A DNA stretch of 42,250 bases from contig MU128950.1 of NCBI GenBank assembly GCA_014904985.1, positions 34,791 to 77,040 of the forward strand, read 5' to 3'. The position numbers and the translations under genes were made by a program. Position 1 is the stretch's first letter; each line of letters starts with the position of its first letter. Below the pieces are notes generated by a model, which saw only the letters and a program-made list of their open reading frames with translations, was not told the origin of the DNA and searched no databases. Positions 1 through 11,194 of the stretch are shown one piece after another. The stretch is from Hydnum rufescens UP504 (taxonomy: Eukaryota > Basidiomycota > Agaricomycetes > Cantharellales > Hydnaceae).

Positions 1-137
1 TCTTTACGCGCCGGCCGTTTCTTCTCGCCAGAAGGCACATATACAATCTTCCGCAAGTCTGGCGAGCATGCATTCTCGTATGAGCGCATCTTACATCCTC
101 GCTTTGGGGCTTCTCTACCCGGGTATGCCACACAATC
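1..137 (-). CDS. Possible partial exon inside element D, unrecognised
   Basis: This CpG-rich segment is open on the minus strand from a plausible 3' splice site (CCTATAG just above position 137, preceded by a CTTACTGAG branch-like site) to the window edge. The translation is basic near the edge (SGEKKRPARK) and contains several Cys and Tyr. I do not recognise a family. Two plus-strand frames are also open over most of this short stretch, so strand and coding status are uncertain. Its high CpG content contrasts with the decayed gypsy remnant next door, which suggests a younger or unmethylated element. If coding, it would be an internal exon of a gene carried by element D. Confidence 0.25.
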
Positions 138-418
138 CTATAGGTAAATTTATAAATAAATAAAAAATAAACAACTCAGTAAGAATAAAACAGAACTGCC
201 GAATTAAACCTCACTGACTGGGGGTAGCAGTGATAATAAATAAATAATTAATTATCAATGGAACATGTTATCCCCGATAAGCCTGTATGGCCTGCTGCAA
301 GTCTGAGATTCTCTAAGTCCCAGTTTCGGCCAATTTTCAGCCAATTTTGGCCATTTTGGCCAATTCTGGCCAGGGGGTGAAATCATAAAAATGGCCATTT
401 CGGCCGAAATAGTGATGG

Positions 419-471
419 GACCTACTTAGGTACCATTATCTGCCCGGAAGTGGTACCTAACTAGGTAGGCT
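419..471. repeat. GGTACC palindrome of the element D terminus
   Basis: An imperfect palindrome: CCTACTTAGGTACCA, about 14 nt of loop, then TGGTACCTAACTAGGTAGG. The same palindrome, with variant loops, recurs at 2607-2658, 35047-35100 and 40327-40378. The copies at 35047 and 40327 lie just inside the two ends of element C, so this is a subterminal hairpin of the TIR family. Confidence 0.85.
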
Positions 472-490
472 TAGATGCCTGACCAAGGTG

Positions 491-2605
491 CTGTTACGAT
501 TTGTCCGGTCTATGGAGAATCACAGCCCGCATCCGCATAGCCTTGCACAACCATCAAGGTTCAGGTCAACCAAGCTCGCAACAGGGTTGGCACAAGGTCA
601 TCATATTACAGGAACAAGGGATGACATTCCAGGGAAGGAATGCCCTTCATGGCTGAAGGGACTGGGGGCATTGTTAGTGGTGTCAAAGTCCCTTAAGCCA
701 CTTTGGTAGATGTATGGATCAAGGGTTGGCTCCCTAGTAGCTAAAACCCTTTTATTCCCTTCTCTCTCATTTTCTACCTTAAACCGGTGGGAAGCTTCTC
801 CCACAGGGAGTTTGGTGCTGCCCGGGAATTGCCACCTTACTTAGTTAGTCTTTATTAGTTACATAAGCTGTAAGGGAAAAGCCATGGCAATGCCCGAGGC
901 AATGTATCTTTTCTACCATCATCAACTGTCCGTCTCACAGAGTCGCGGACCTGTTGATTACACACTACACACTGTGCGACTCCCAGCTTTATGACTAAAC
1001 CTTCTTACTTTGCCCTAGTGGGCATAGAAACCCTAACCCTCCAGGAACTGTTAGCCTGTTGGGCTAGACGGAATGGTCTCAGTCCCACAGACTGGACTAA
1101 TCCATTGGAACTGGAACCTCCTCCATCCTCTGGTCCCTCCCCACTCCTTAATTCAGATACTACCGAATTAACATGCTGTGTGGATCACCGCACTATGGAA
1201 GATACCTAGCATCCGAATATATGATTGGCCAGACTACTTGGGATATGCAATTTGGGCTGATCACATTACCATCAAGCACAATACCGGATATATGCCCTAT
1301 TACCTATTATATGGTCAACACCCGCTCATGCTGTATGATGTGAAAGATAGGACATTCCACTCATTGGATTGGCCTGCCATCAAAACTACCAAAGATCTTC
1401 TCACCCTGTGCATCCTACAGCTAAGCAAATGTGAAGAGCTACTTGAAGAAGCGGTTCTAGCAAATGAAAAATCATGTTGAAAGGCCACAGATGCCTTCAA
1501 TAGAAACCATGCAGCTTGTATGGCAGCTGGCAAGTACTTGCCCGGCGAGTGGGTAATTGTCTATAATGAGGGTCTTGATAATCAACACAGATCTAAAGGA
1601 GTTGCTAAATGGTTTGGGCCGTTCATAATTGTCCAACGATGTCCATCAGGTGCATATGTTGTGCAGCAGCCCAACAGAGTCATATTACATAGGCCAATTG
1701 CCTGGAAGCGGCTCAAGCTATACCATTTTAGGGAAAGCCAAGAGCCAATTATATGCGCACCTATATGGGATTCCCATGAGGAAGATATGAATGTAGCCGC
1801 CATCACATGAAAGCAACAACCGGCGCAAATGTCACAACCATGGAATTTGCAAGATGAAGATGATCGTGAGAGATATTGGACCTCAAAATATGAGTCCTGG
1901 AAGCATCAGGTATTAGGTCTTGATCCCGAACAAGAACCATGTGACAAGATGGATCCTGATGTTGAGAATGATCACAAGTTATGGGACTACCATCACAATC
2001 ATCCCAATGCAGAGCATGATCCATCGCATTTTCCTTATGGTGCAAAATTCATTCCTAAGCTATTCAACTGGTTGCCATGGGGCTCAAGAGTCCAAGTAAT
2101 CAATGGAATGAAGACATTGAACTGCAAAATCAATGTTAGCAATCTAACCATCTTGGGAATAGAGGAGGAACGTACCAATGCTTTCCATATTGAATCCGCC
2201 AGGGCTAAACAAGACCATGTGGTACAAATCAATATATCCATTGAGGATTTGGATGAGGGAGAACCTCTTACCTTCATGTGCAATATGACAGACATTCAGA
2301 TGGCCCACTACTCTGATTCAGACAATGATACTGAGGCTAATCATGAAAGTCCTCATCGATTGAATTGCAAGCTGCAGAAGAATGACGAAAGGTGGACCAG
2401 CACTGTGCTGGCAAAACGGCAATTGGGTACGAAAGGGAGTGCCAGGCCAGGCATCTCCAGTTCTCCCAGCAACCATCAGGAAGCAAACGAGGGTCCAAAG
2501 GCTGGTGTGAAGTGTACGAAATTGTTAGAGCTCTTGAAAGAACTCAGTGATGTGGGCAAGATCAATCTTGATCAGCCTGACTCACAGGCTGGTCAACCAC
2601 ATTGA
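491..2605 (+). mobile_element. Internally deleted Ty3/gypsy retrotransposon remnant
   Basis: From 1202 the sequence encodes the C-terminal part of a gypsy-type integrase. Upstream, 991-1201 is an open segment (LLACWARRNGLSP) that may be the start of gag or Gag-Pol. Protease, reverse transcriptase, RNase H and the integrase catalytic core are absent, so a large internal deletion joins the 5' region to the integrase tail near 1200. Positions 491-980 hold no gene. They begin TGTTACGA after the leading C and could be a degenerate 5' LTR plus leader, but I find no second copy downstream to prove it. The 3' part runs into the KDZ-associated terminus at 2583, which suggests the KDZ element inserted into or next to this remnant. 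Confidence 0.7.
1202..2605 (+). pseudogene. Gypsy integrase C-terminal region, broken by two TGA codons
   Basis: One reading frame runs from about 1202 to the stop at 2603-2605 with in-frame TGA codons at 1478-1480 and 1808-1810. The first part (WPDYLGYAIWADHITIK, then TGYMPYYLLYGQHPL) is the segment after the integrase catalytic core that is typical of fungal gypsy integrases. The next part (PGEWVIVYN, then KGVAKWFGPFIIV) is the SH3-like/GPY-F C-terminal domain that contacts DNA and ends the conserved protein. The long tail (about residues 200-470) is acidic and not conserved to my eye. Both stops are consistent with CGA to TGA transitions, matching the decay style of the window. The catalytic DDE core is missing, so this cannot encode an active integrase. 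Confidence 0.8.
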
Positions 2606-2661
2606 CTACCTATGTTAGGTACCAAATCTGTGCCATGAATTGGTACCTAAGTAGGTCCTAC
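2583..2661 (+). repeat. TIR-like terminus next to the KDZ element, 3' side of the transposase gene
   Basis: The segment starts CACAGGCTGGTCA and continues to a GTTAGGTACCA...TGGTACCTAAGTAGGTCC palindrome. It parallels the right terminus of element C read inward (AGGCTGGTCAGTCAT, then TTTAGGTACC) and the left terminus (CACCTTGGTCAG, then GTTAGGTACC). It lies about 280 bp beyond the last KDZ coding exon, where a transposon end is expected. I could not find the matching opposite end of this element in the window. Confidence 0.55.
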
Positions 2662-2667
2662 AATACT

Positions 2668-2830
2668 GGGGCCCCACTAGGGCCCAAATCCAAAGTTAAA
2701 GAGCAGTATCAATGCAATGGGCCCAAAATGGGGCCCAAATGGGGCCCAAGTGGGGCCCAAGTGGGGCCCAAATGGGACCCAAGTGGATACATTCAAACTG
2801 CCTGCACCAATGGGGCCCAAATGTGTGAAC
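2668..2830. repeat. GGGCCCAA-rich short tandem repeats, KDZ subterminal
   Basis: At least eight imperfect copies of a TGGGGCCCAA-type word lie in this stretch, between the terminus at 2583 and the last KDZ exon. A shorter GGGCCCAA cluster sits at the same place relative to the third KDZ copy (about 28310-28425). This suggests a subterminal repeat of the KDZ family, possibly transposase binding sites (inference). Confidence 0.6.
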
Positions 2831-2939
2831 TTGTCCCAAATCCACAGTAGGACACACGGAACTCAGATCTCTATTTTTTTTCCAAGTTAAACCAACCATA
2901 GTTTACAAAATACAAGATATTACATTCAAATAGAACAAT

Positions 2940-5900
2940 TCATGCATCATCCCCAACTAACTCCTCAAGAGCATCAAGAGCAGCTAAGAATGCAATGTCT
3001 TGCGGCACAGGTGCATCTTCTAATTCCCCATTTTCATCATCATCCGAGCTTGCAGCATCTGAGACCCCATCCACAGCCTCACCTGTCAGTGAGTTTGCCA
3101 CAGGGGACACAGGCCCACACAGTATCTGAATCCTACCATAACAAAGGGGAGGAGGCCACTCAGGAAGATTCATCCAGCCAATCTGGCCATCACTCCCAAG
3201 CATTGCTGATGAATGCCTCTGCCAAGCCTCTACCAAATCATGCAGGTGATGCAACTCTAGTAATGCAAAGAACTTCACCTCTGCATCTAGCAGAATGAGG
3301 CTAATTCAGTCAACCCCTATCATGACAGCCAAATGTAGATTACATACCACAAGAAAGAGTATATGCATGCCATGTGGCAGAACATTGGGTCATAAACCAT
3401 GTATGTAAGTTAGAGAATTCAGCCTTGAAACGCTCCAGCTCCTGGCGGCAATTTAGAATCTCTTGGGCAGCTCGTATCCCATCCCGTACCCCCTTATCTC
3501 TAAGCCACACAGGTACCTCTCCATCAGGAAAGTTTGCAAGATCCTCATGATGAGGTACTTGCCAGATATCTTCATCTACATCTAGCTTGTAGACAGACGA
3601 GGATATCTCTGGGGGGATATAAGCATCCGCTGCAACACTCCCCTTCCCCTGAAGCCTGTTTTCGCCATTCAGATCTTCGCGCTTCGGGGAATTCGTGACA
3701 ATCGCTTTGAGGGAGCCGTATAGTACGTCCAGTAGACCCAGGCTCTTCAATTCTTGCCTTTTTCAACATGGCCTGCGCTTCATATCGCCGGTGGTCAAGC
3801 TCGTAGGTCGTAGTAATCTGCTACTGATCACAATCCTGCAATTTCAAACTTCACATCTTCACCATTTTATTTGATCTCGAACAACGTGTATATTGAGCTG
3901 TAGGTTCACCCATTTATCGGTCTTAAGGTGATCCAACTCTTTATGGGACATCCGATCAGAGAGATGCAGTTCCTCCGTCTTTTTCTTGATGTTACTCTCA
4001 ATGCGCTTTATACTTGACCGCATAGCCTCAATCTTTGCCCGTAGCTCATCCTCTACCACCACAGTGCTGCTATCAGTTGCAAGCTCTCCCAGCTCATCCA
4101 CCGTTTCCTTGAGATGGATCCGCAGGGATTGCGCAGTCTGTGTCATGGACAAGATGTGCTCAATTGCACGAGCTCCTTTGGTTTTCGACTGGCGGGGCAT
4201 CGGTTTGCTTTGGAAAGCTCGTTGTGACTTGAACTGATCCAGGAGGTACGAGATAGACTGCCCACCAAGCCTTGCCGTCGCCTCTCCTTCCCGCTTGTGA
4301 GCAGATAAAGTGCGATCATGCAGCCATTTCGCCAGGCCCTGCTGCTTCAGTTCATCAATGTGCTCCACCTGGAGGTCAATGATAAAGAGTCGTCGGTGAT
4401 AGCCCGTAACCCTTAGAGAGGGAATAAGTCTTCGGAGTTCACTCCAAAACCTCTCACAGCCTTCACCATCAGAAAGGCCCCAGATCTCCGACTTCCGAGG
4501 ATGATACCATAGCTGGCACGTCCATTGGTGGCCATACGCATGGAAGACCGAGACACCAAAGACGATGCGACTATGCCATTCAGGCATAAAGTTCCATTTT
4601 AGGAGACTTCGATGGATTTGACACGCAATGTCATACAATATCCCCACAGTCCACCATTCCGGCAACTCCTTGAAAAGAGCCGCGACGAGGGCAAATGCAT
4701 AAAATTGTTTCTCGCCAGCTGTGCGCATGTTGGCAACGTAAAGGGCAATGTCATGGCGACACAGTAAGGCCATGAGCCCGGTATCATCAAACCGCTGGGT
4801 AGAAGCTTTAATGCGATCGCCATCCGCTGCAATGAAAGAGTCGCCACACGTATCGAGAACCGAGTTCGGAACATTCATCCCAGGTTCCACTGCATCATCT
4901 TCACCTGGGACAGCTCGATCATCCTCCGTCATCTCAGTCGCTTTTCGTTTTCGCCCCGAGTTGACACGGGTTTTCGTTGTTGGTCGGAGCTCATTAACAC
5001 GGGCTTCCATCATATCGAGCTCTACTTGGGATAGCTCCACCGTTCTTGGCGAAAAGATCTCGGGGTCTCTAGCTCCGGTTTCGCCTTCGAAGCCCTTCCG
5101 CCGATCTTTGTCACGATTGCGTTTGATTTGGAAGTTGGCATCAATACATGCTATGGTGCTGACACCTAGTCCGCTGGTGTGACTTCCCCCAAAACAAAGG
5201 GGACACCGGGATTGCAAATAAATGCTTGGCCCATCTTGCACATGCCCCGCAGAATTGTGCGCGTTAGTGTAGTTTCGAAAAGGTATTGGCGTCGTTTCAT
5301 CTAGCACTGGGTACGTCGGGGGTCCTGCTGATGTCGGGGCCGCAGAAGGTAGAGAAGAAATTGAGGGCACTGAAGGCCCTGAGGACCCAAGGGATGTTGG
5401 GGCCCCAGAGGGCAGTGATGTCAAGGAAGTTGATGACACTGAGGGCACCAGCGAGGGGTCACGAAAGGAATCTATGATTTTCGCCATCTCCGCGTTGACG
5501 AGACGGACAAGGACTTGATAGTGCGACAAAGCATTAGCAAATCGCCGACGAAGTGAGTCCGCAGTGGCGAATTCATGGCCACGAGCCTTGAGATACTTCG
5601 TCATGGTGGCCGCCCATGCCCGCTCATTGGGACCCATGCGAACAAAGAGTTCCGATGCAAACTCTAGGACGTCCATGTTGACAGCCAATGTCGGAGACAA
5701 AGGTGCGCAGGGGAACAATCCTCGACGTACGAGCTGGGCTGCGGCAGGATTGCGTTTGCAGATGACGAGTTGAACACGCTCCAGGTACTCCATGTGGACA
5801 CACACAACCCTCAGTACACGATGCTTTTCATTGCAGGTGCATAGCGATGGTGCTGGGTCCACCTTGTCCCCCGCGTCTCGCCCCCGTTGAAAGCTCATAT

Positions 5901-6312
5901 AGGGTCGAATCAAAGACGGTAGCACCTCATCTCCCCAGTGCCGGGCTTGGGCATGCTTCCGTCGGGCATGACGAGAACGTTTATCCTGGTCGAGATGTAT
6001 ATGAACCTCAGGCGCAAGCTCGGGCTCGAAGTCGATATCCAATGGGCGTGATTCAACGAAGGTCGACCGAACGACGGGACCAGAAGGATATCCTCCAATC
6101 CGGCTCGACTCAGTCATTATCACGCCACTCGGACCCGCACCGACAACTTCGGCAGTTGGGAATTTGGAGCGATTGCGTCTTTTTGTTCGAATTGAGGGGT
6201 TAAGACGAGAACTGCTTGGGGACGATGAGGAAGGTGCTGAGGAAGTGGTGAGAGGAGGAGTGGGAACACGAGCCGCCCCCTGGCGAAGTAAACGTTTCGT
6301 CGTGTTGTTCAT
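2940..6312 (-). CDS. KDZ-family (Kyakuja-Dileera-Zisupton) DNA transposase, copy 1
   Basis: A long exon (6312 to about 3859, about 817 codons) plus 3' exons (about 3820-3348 and 3286-2940) encode a KDZ transposase, an RNase H-fold DDE enzyme that excises and integrates its own element in the nucleus. Residues 1-110 are Ser/Pro-rich and disordered. Cysteines at about 158, 160, 171 and 185 form a CxC cluster typical of KDZ proteins, with CPLC at about 370. Likely catalytic acidic residues lie in CIDANFQIKRNRD (Asp 391), ILYDIACQ (Asp 561) and GLSDGEGCERFWS (Glu 617). HAYGHQWTC at about 591 is the diagnostic KDZ signature. The C-terminal part (ADAYIPPEI, VRDGIRAAQEIL) matches copy 3. An intron at 3287-3347 (GTATGT...CTAG) is clear. 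Between 3859 and 3750 I could not build a clean junction: the frames disagree and a one-base frameshift near 3745 is likely. CpG content is high, so it looks young. Confidence 0.88.
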
Positions 6313-6973
6313 TCCGTAGGCCCCAAGTGCGAGAAGATCGAGTGTTCGCGGAGGTACGTGTAGTTTATGACGAATATTCTAATCGAACCAGTGGGTATAC
6401 GGCGGAGGTCACGCTGCACGACCTCACAAACGCTCGTCGTAATCTGTACGCGTCGGGCATAAGAGACAAGACAATTAATCGCAAGAAACAACAAAATATA
6501 CTAAATATACTCACCAAGGGACAAACTCAGGATGCAGCTGGAACGTCGAGAACACGCACAACACAGGCAGGCTGGATGTACGCCTTCACGGTTCAACAGT
6601 ATGCAGCAAATAGGACAACAGCACACAATCAAAGGCAAGCTTGTGATGCGCACTTCGTCCAAAACTGGCAAGGGTGCGGCAATTTGCACAAAATGGAGGC
6701 TAAATTCAGAAGAGAAAATAAATCAATCGATACAGGGAAAAAATACTAAATGAACCCACAGAGGGATACAGTCCAGGATGCGGCGGGAACGTCGAGAACA
6801 CGCGCAGCACAGGCAGGCTGAATGCACGCCTTCACAGTTCAAAAAAAGGGACGTGGAACGGCACAGTGGATCGGGAGACAGCGCAGTCGCAAGTTGTTCG
6901 TCCTCGAAGTCGGTTTGAGCCGGCTTCCGACATTTGCTTCTGCTTTCCCCTTCCATACCTAGAAGTACCGTGC
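6313..6973 (-). other. 5' flank of KDZ copy 1, no gene seen
   Basis: This is the presumed promoter and 5' untranslated region of KDZ copy 1. It is duplicated almost entirely at about 8868-9553 upstream of copy 2. It contains two related direct repeats around an AGGATGCAGC / GCACAGCACAGGCAGGCTG-like segment (6525-6600 and 6770-6835). Short open frames here show no family resemblance. At about 6972 the sequence switches abruptly to the interior of copy 2. Confidence 0.6.
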
Positions 6974-9536
6974 AGTTAGAGAGGGAATAAGTCTTTGGAG
7001 TTCACTCCAAAACCTCTCACAGCCTTCACCATCAGAAAGGCCCCAGATCTCCGACTTCTGAGGATGATACCATAGCTGGCACGTCCATTGGTGGCCATAC
7101 GCATGGAAGACTGAGACACCAAAGACAATGCAACTATGCCATTCAGGCATAAAGTTCCATTTTAGGAGACTTGATGGATTTGACACGCAATGTCATACAA
7201 TATCCCCATGGTCCACCATTCCAGCAACTCCTTGAAAAGAGCCACAATGAGGGCAAATGCATAAAATTGTTTCTTGCCAGCTGTGTGCATGTTGGCAATG
7301 TAAAGGGAAATGTCATGGCAACACAGTAAGGCCATGAGCCCAGTATCATCAAACTGCTGGGTAGAAGCTTTAATGTGATCACCATCTGCTGAAATGAAAG
7401 AGTTGCCACACGTATTGAGAACTGAGTTCAGAACATTCATCCAGGTTCCACTGCATCATCTTCACCTGGGACAGCTCGATCATCCTCCATCATCTCAGTC
7501 GCTTTCATTTTCGCCCTGAGTTGACATGGGTTTTTGTTGTTGGTCGGAGCTTATTAACATGGCTTCCATCATATCGAGCTCTACTTGGGATAGCTCCACC
7601 ATTCTTGGTGAAAAGATCTTGGGGTCTCTAGCTCCGGTTTCGCCTTCGAAGCCCTTCTGCTGATCTTTGTCATGATTGCATTGGATTTGGAAGTTGGCAT
7701 CAATACATGCTATGGTGCTGACACCTAGTCCACTGGTGTGACTTCCCCCAAAACAAAGGGGACACCGGGATTGCAAATAAATGCTTGGCCCATCTTGCAC
7801 ATGCCCCACAGAATTGTGCGTGTTAGTGTAGTTTCAAAAAGGTATTGGCATCGTTTCATCTAGCACTAGGTATGTCAGGGGTCCTGCTGATGTTGGGGCT
7901 GCAGAAGTAGAGAAGAAATTGAGGGCACTGAAGGCCCTGAGGACCCAAGGGATGTTGGGCCCCAGAGGGCAGTGATGTCAAGGAAGTTGATGACACTGAG
8001 GGCACCAGTGAGGGGTCATGAAAGGAATCTATGATTTTCGCCATCTCTGCATTGACGAGATGGACAAGGACTTGATAGTGCAACAAAGCATTAGCAAATT
8101 GCTGACAAAGTGAGTCCGCAGTGGTGAATTCATGGCCACAAGCCTTGAGATACTTTGTCATGGTGGCTGCCCATGCCTGCTCATTGGGACCCATGCAAAC
8201 AAAGAGTTCCAATGCAAACTCTAGGATGTCCATGTTGACAGCCAATGTTGGAGACAAAGGTGTGCAGGGGAACAATCCTCAATGTATGAGCTGGGCTGCG
8301 GCAGGATTGCGTTTGCAGATGATGAGTTGAACATGCTCCAGGTACTCCATGTGGACACACACAACCCTCAGTACATGATGCTTTTCATTGCAGGTGCATA
8401 GCGATGGTGCTGGGTCCACCTTGTCCCCTGCATCTCACCCCTGTTGAAAGCTCATATAGGGTCAAATCAAAGACAGTAGCACCTCATCTTGCCAGTGCCA
8501 GGCTTGGGCATGCTTCCATTGGGCATGATGAGAATGTTTATCCTGGTCAAGATGTATATGAACCTCAGGCACAAGCTTGGGCTTGAAGTCGATATCCAAT
8601 GGGCGTGATTCAACGAAGTCGACTGAATGACGGGACCAGAAGGATATCCTCCAATCTGGCTCAACTCAGTCATTATCATGCCACTCGGACCTGCACTGAC
8701 AACTTCAGCAGTTGGGAATTTGGAGTGATTGTGTCTTTTTGTTCAAATTGAGGGGTTAAGATGAGAACTGCTTGGGGATGATGAGGAAGGTGCTGAGGAA
8801 GTGGTGAGAGGAGGAGTGGGAACACAAGCCGCCCCCTGGCAAAGTAAACATTCCGTCATGTTGTTCATTCCATAGGCCCCAAGTGCAAGAAGATCAAGTG
8901 TTTGCAGAGGTACATGTAGTTTATGACGAATATTCTAATCAAACCAGTGGGTATATGGCAGAGGTCACACTGCATGACCTCACAAATGCTCATCGTAATC
9001 TGTATGTGTTGGGCATAAGAGACAAGACAATTAATTGCAAGAAACAACAAAATATACTAAATATATTCACCAAGGGACAAACTCAGGATGCAGCTGGAAC
9101 ATCGAGAACACACACAACACAGGCAGGCTGGATGTACGCCTTCACAGTTCAACAGTATGGAGGATGATACAGCAAATGGGACAACAGCACACAATCAAAG
9201 GAAAGCTTGTGATGTGCACTTCGTCCAAAACTGGCAAGGGTGCGGCAATTTGCACAAAATGGAGGCTAAATTCAGAAGAGAAAATAAATCAATTGATACA
9301 GGAAAAAATATTAAATGAACCCACAGAGGGATACAGTCCAGGATGCAGCAGGAACGTCGAGAACATGCACAGCACAGGCAGGCTGAATGCATGCCTTCAC
9401 AGTTCAAAAAAAGGGACATGGAACGGCACAGTGGATTGGGAGACAGTGCAGTTGCAAGTTGTTCGTCCTTGAAGTCAGTTTGAGCCATGAGGTATCCCGC
9501 TTCTGACATTTGCTTCCGCTTTCCCCTTCCATACCT
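6974..9536 (-). pseudogene. KDZ transposase copy 2, partial tandem duplicate decayed at CpG sites
   Basis: This is a tandem copy of 4409 to about 6960, including the 5' flank. It starts inside the transposase exon (after the segment encoding SLR, so the 3' third is missing) and reaches the same upstream region. Nearly every base difference from copy 1 is CG to TG or CG to CA, with a few 1-2 base deletions (for example near 7171, 7440 and 7910) that break the frame. The Asp of ILYDIACQ is still encoded. The gene is truncated and shifted, so it is non-functional. An extra ten or so bases near 9162 and about eleven near 9486 are absent from copy 1. The contrast between CpG-rich copy 1 and CpG-poor copy 2 indicates methylation-driven deamination of copy 2 only, or that copy 1 arrived much later. 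Confidence 0.9.
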
Positions 9537-9549
9537 AGACAGTACATGC

Positions 9550-10698
9550 AGCATAGAGTAGGGCATGACACCTGGATGATTTATGCCCTTCAAAATATGA
9601 CTTCTACTAATATTTGCCCATTTCGATCATTTATATTGCCAACTTCTTGCATGAATTTGTGGTGTCTTAGTTTACCTTTGACAATCACATCTTCTGATAC
9701 TTTGGCGATGATGAATGCTGACATGGAAATGAAAAGGCAGTATGCCCTCATTGACTCAATTCCTGGCATTAGTCTCCATGCTGTCTCTTGTGGAACCTAC
9801 AATGCCTTATGGTGCCACTGTGTCTGGCATTTGATAGCATTTTGTCATGTCATTAAGATGCCCATTAGGGCTGTTTGGTGGCACCGAACAGTTAGTTCTA
9901 TGTCTGGCTTTGCTCGTTCCAGCTCATTCAGTGACATTCATTAAGTCTTCTATCTATGTAGTGGAGTTGGCAGAGAAAAACTCAAAGACTGGGCAATACC
10001 AGCTTTCTGACATTGTTGCCAGAGATTTGGGTGGTTTGCAGCCATCCTTCACACGTATATTTCACTGCTCCCTTTCATGTGAGGCTGACCTCCAAAGAAA
10101 TGGTATGAGATAAGCCTCTCTTGTTTTGGAAAAGTTGCTCACTCCTGCCGCAACCATAGGTCTTGTCAAATGCCCTATGATATGGTGCGAACCTTCCAAC
10201 AGCACAAATTCCATGACCAATAAGGATCATCCCTTATTTGTGGAAGCCCTTGCAAGAATAAACCCGCAGGTCAGCCTACCCCTTGATTTCATGAATCAGA
10301 AAGAGTTTGTGAAGGGTGTGCCCTCCTTGTGGTACCATGTTCATGACGTTCAAAGCCCTGATCCATTCTGGGCCTCCATTGCTGGGGCCAAGTGAAAGTC
10401 CGCTGACACCAGCAGTGGTACACCATCATTCAAAAAGTGGAAGCCAAATCCGCCTCAGGTAGATGCAGACAGTGACACGACTATGGGGCTAGGCAACTCC
10501 AGTGGTAGTGCTGGCTTGCCCAGTGCTGATGTCAGAAAGTCTATGAAGGGATCTCCATCATTGGATTTCATCGAGCCAGGTCAACTGCCTGATGCTATTG
10601 ACTCAGTTGAGGTCCTAGGCCGACCTGTGCTTGGCAGGGATTCATTTTGGGTGGGCCCTTATTCGCCAATGTGGAGTAATCAGTCTGCTCATCCATAA
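9550..10698 (+). pseudogene. Unrecognised decayed gene
   Basis: Coding-like sequence continues across frames. The best part is one frame from about 10126 to 10698 with a single in-frame TGA at 10393-10395. It encodes segments such as CPMIWCEPSNSTNS, LPLDFMNQKEFVKGVPSLWY and SPDPFWASIAGAK, then a Ser/Pro/Gly-rich tail. Upstream (9510-10110) pieces with many Cys and Trp lie in shifting frames. I do not recognise a family. The lone TGA fits a CGA to TGA change, as elsewhere in the window. It is probably a lineage-restricted basidiomycete protein or a passenger gene of a mobile element. Confidence 0.45.
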
Positions 10699-10902
10699 GA
10701 GCGAGAATGATGTAGTCTATGAATACATCCTCAATCTCGCTTTCAACTCTGCTACCTCCTCTTGAAGGTCCTTGTTCTTCCTTTCCAACATGTCAACTAG
10801 TCCCATTGCAGATGCCCACTTTTCCTCAAGTATTGCCAGTTCCTGGTCAGCCCTCCACCTCAGGAAGTTGCCATTGTACTGGATGGACTGACCCCTATGT
10901 CA

Positions 10903-11106
10903 ATCATGCAATATGGGACCCTCCGCACTTCCCTCCTCCTCCATGTCATCATCCCCCACACCTACTTCCTTGCCTTCATCTTCCTCGCCCCTGTCCTCAT
11001 CACCATTATCCTCATCACTGTCATCCTCATCACCATCCTCCCCACCCCCATCTTCCTTTCCACTATTAGCAATCTTTTTGGAATTGCTCATTTTGTGATT
11101 GTTCAT
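10903..11106 (-). repeat. Low-complexity CCTCATCAYC tract encoding an acidic run on the minus strand
   Basis: The plus strand is built of CCTCATCACC-like words over about 150 bp. Read on the minus strand it would give a Glu/Asp/Gly-rich peptide starting MNNHKMSNSKKIANSGKEDG. It could be an exon of an acidic protein on the opposite strand from the decayed gene to its left, but composition alone explains the open frame. No domain is visible. Confidence 0.4.
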
Positions 11107-11194
11107 GTCGCTGTTTGGATCATTGTATCCAATATGTAAAGCAGTGCATGCTTGGGGAATCCCTTTTAGCTTTCCTCTGGTAGTACTTTAATTA

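Larger units (their letters stand above)
1..490 (+). mobile_element. Terminus of a TIR element (element D), body off the left edge
   Basis: Positions about 246-490 are an inverted copy of the left end of element C (35027-35280). They share the outermost CACCTTGGTCAG, the GGTACC palindrome, a run of TTGGCCAAAA-like words and a tail containing AGGCTTATC. The element ends at 490 with GACCAAGGTG, and gypsy sequence begins right after. Inside the terminus (about 140-245) the DNA is AT-rich. Further in (1-137) it is CpG-rich and probably coding. Because this end is like that of non-autonomous element C but leads into CpG-rich, apparently coding DNA, it may belong to a more complete family member. 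The second end and its target duplication are outside the window, so this is a partial element. I am confident in the repeat and unsure of the class. Confidence 0.75.

Noticed and set aside
491..830. A defined 5' LTR and primer-binding site for the gypsy remnant
   Set aside because: TGTTACGA near 491 and TGGTGCTGCCCGGG near 811 are suggestive, but no second LTR or exact tRNA complement could be confirmed.
2940..9536. A TET/JBP dioxygenase gene linked to the KDZ elements
   Set aside because: Such pairing is reported for some fungal KDZ elements, so I looked for an HxD-containing double-stranded beta-helix protein near all three copies and saw none in this window.
6974..9536. Classical repeat-induced point mutation (RIP) of the KDZ duplicate
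   Set aside because: The changes are at CpG in varied flanking contexts and hit one copy only. Ascomycete RIP favours CpA and normally mutates both copies. Methylation-driven CpG decay fits better.
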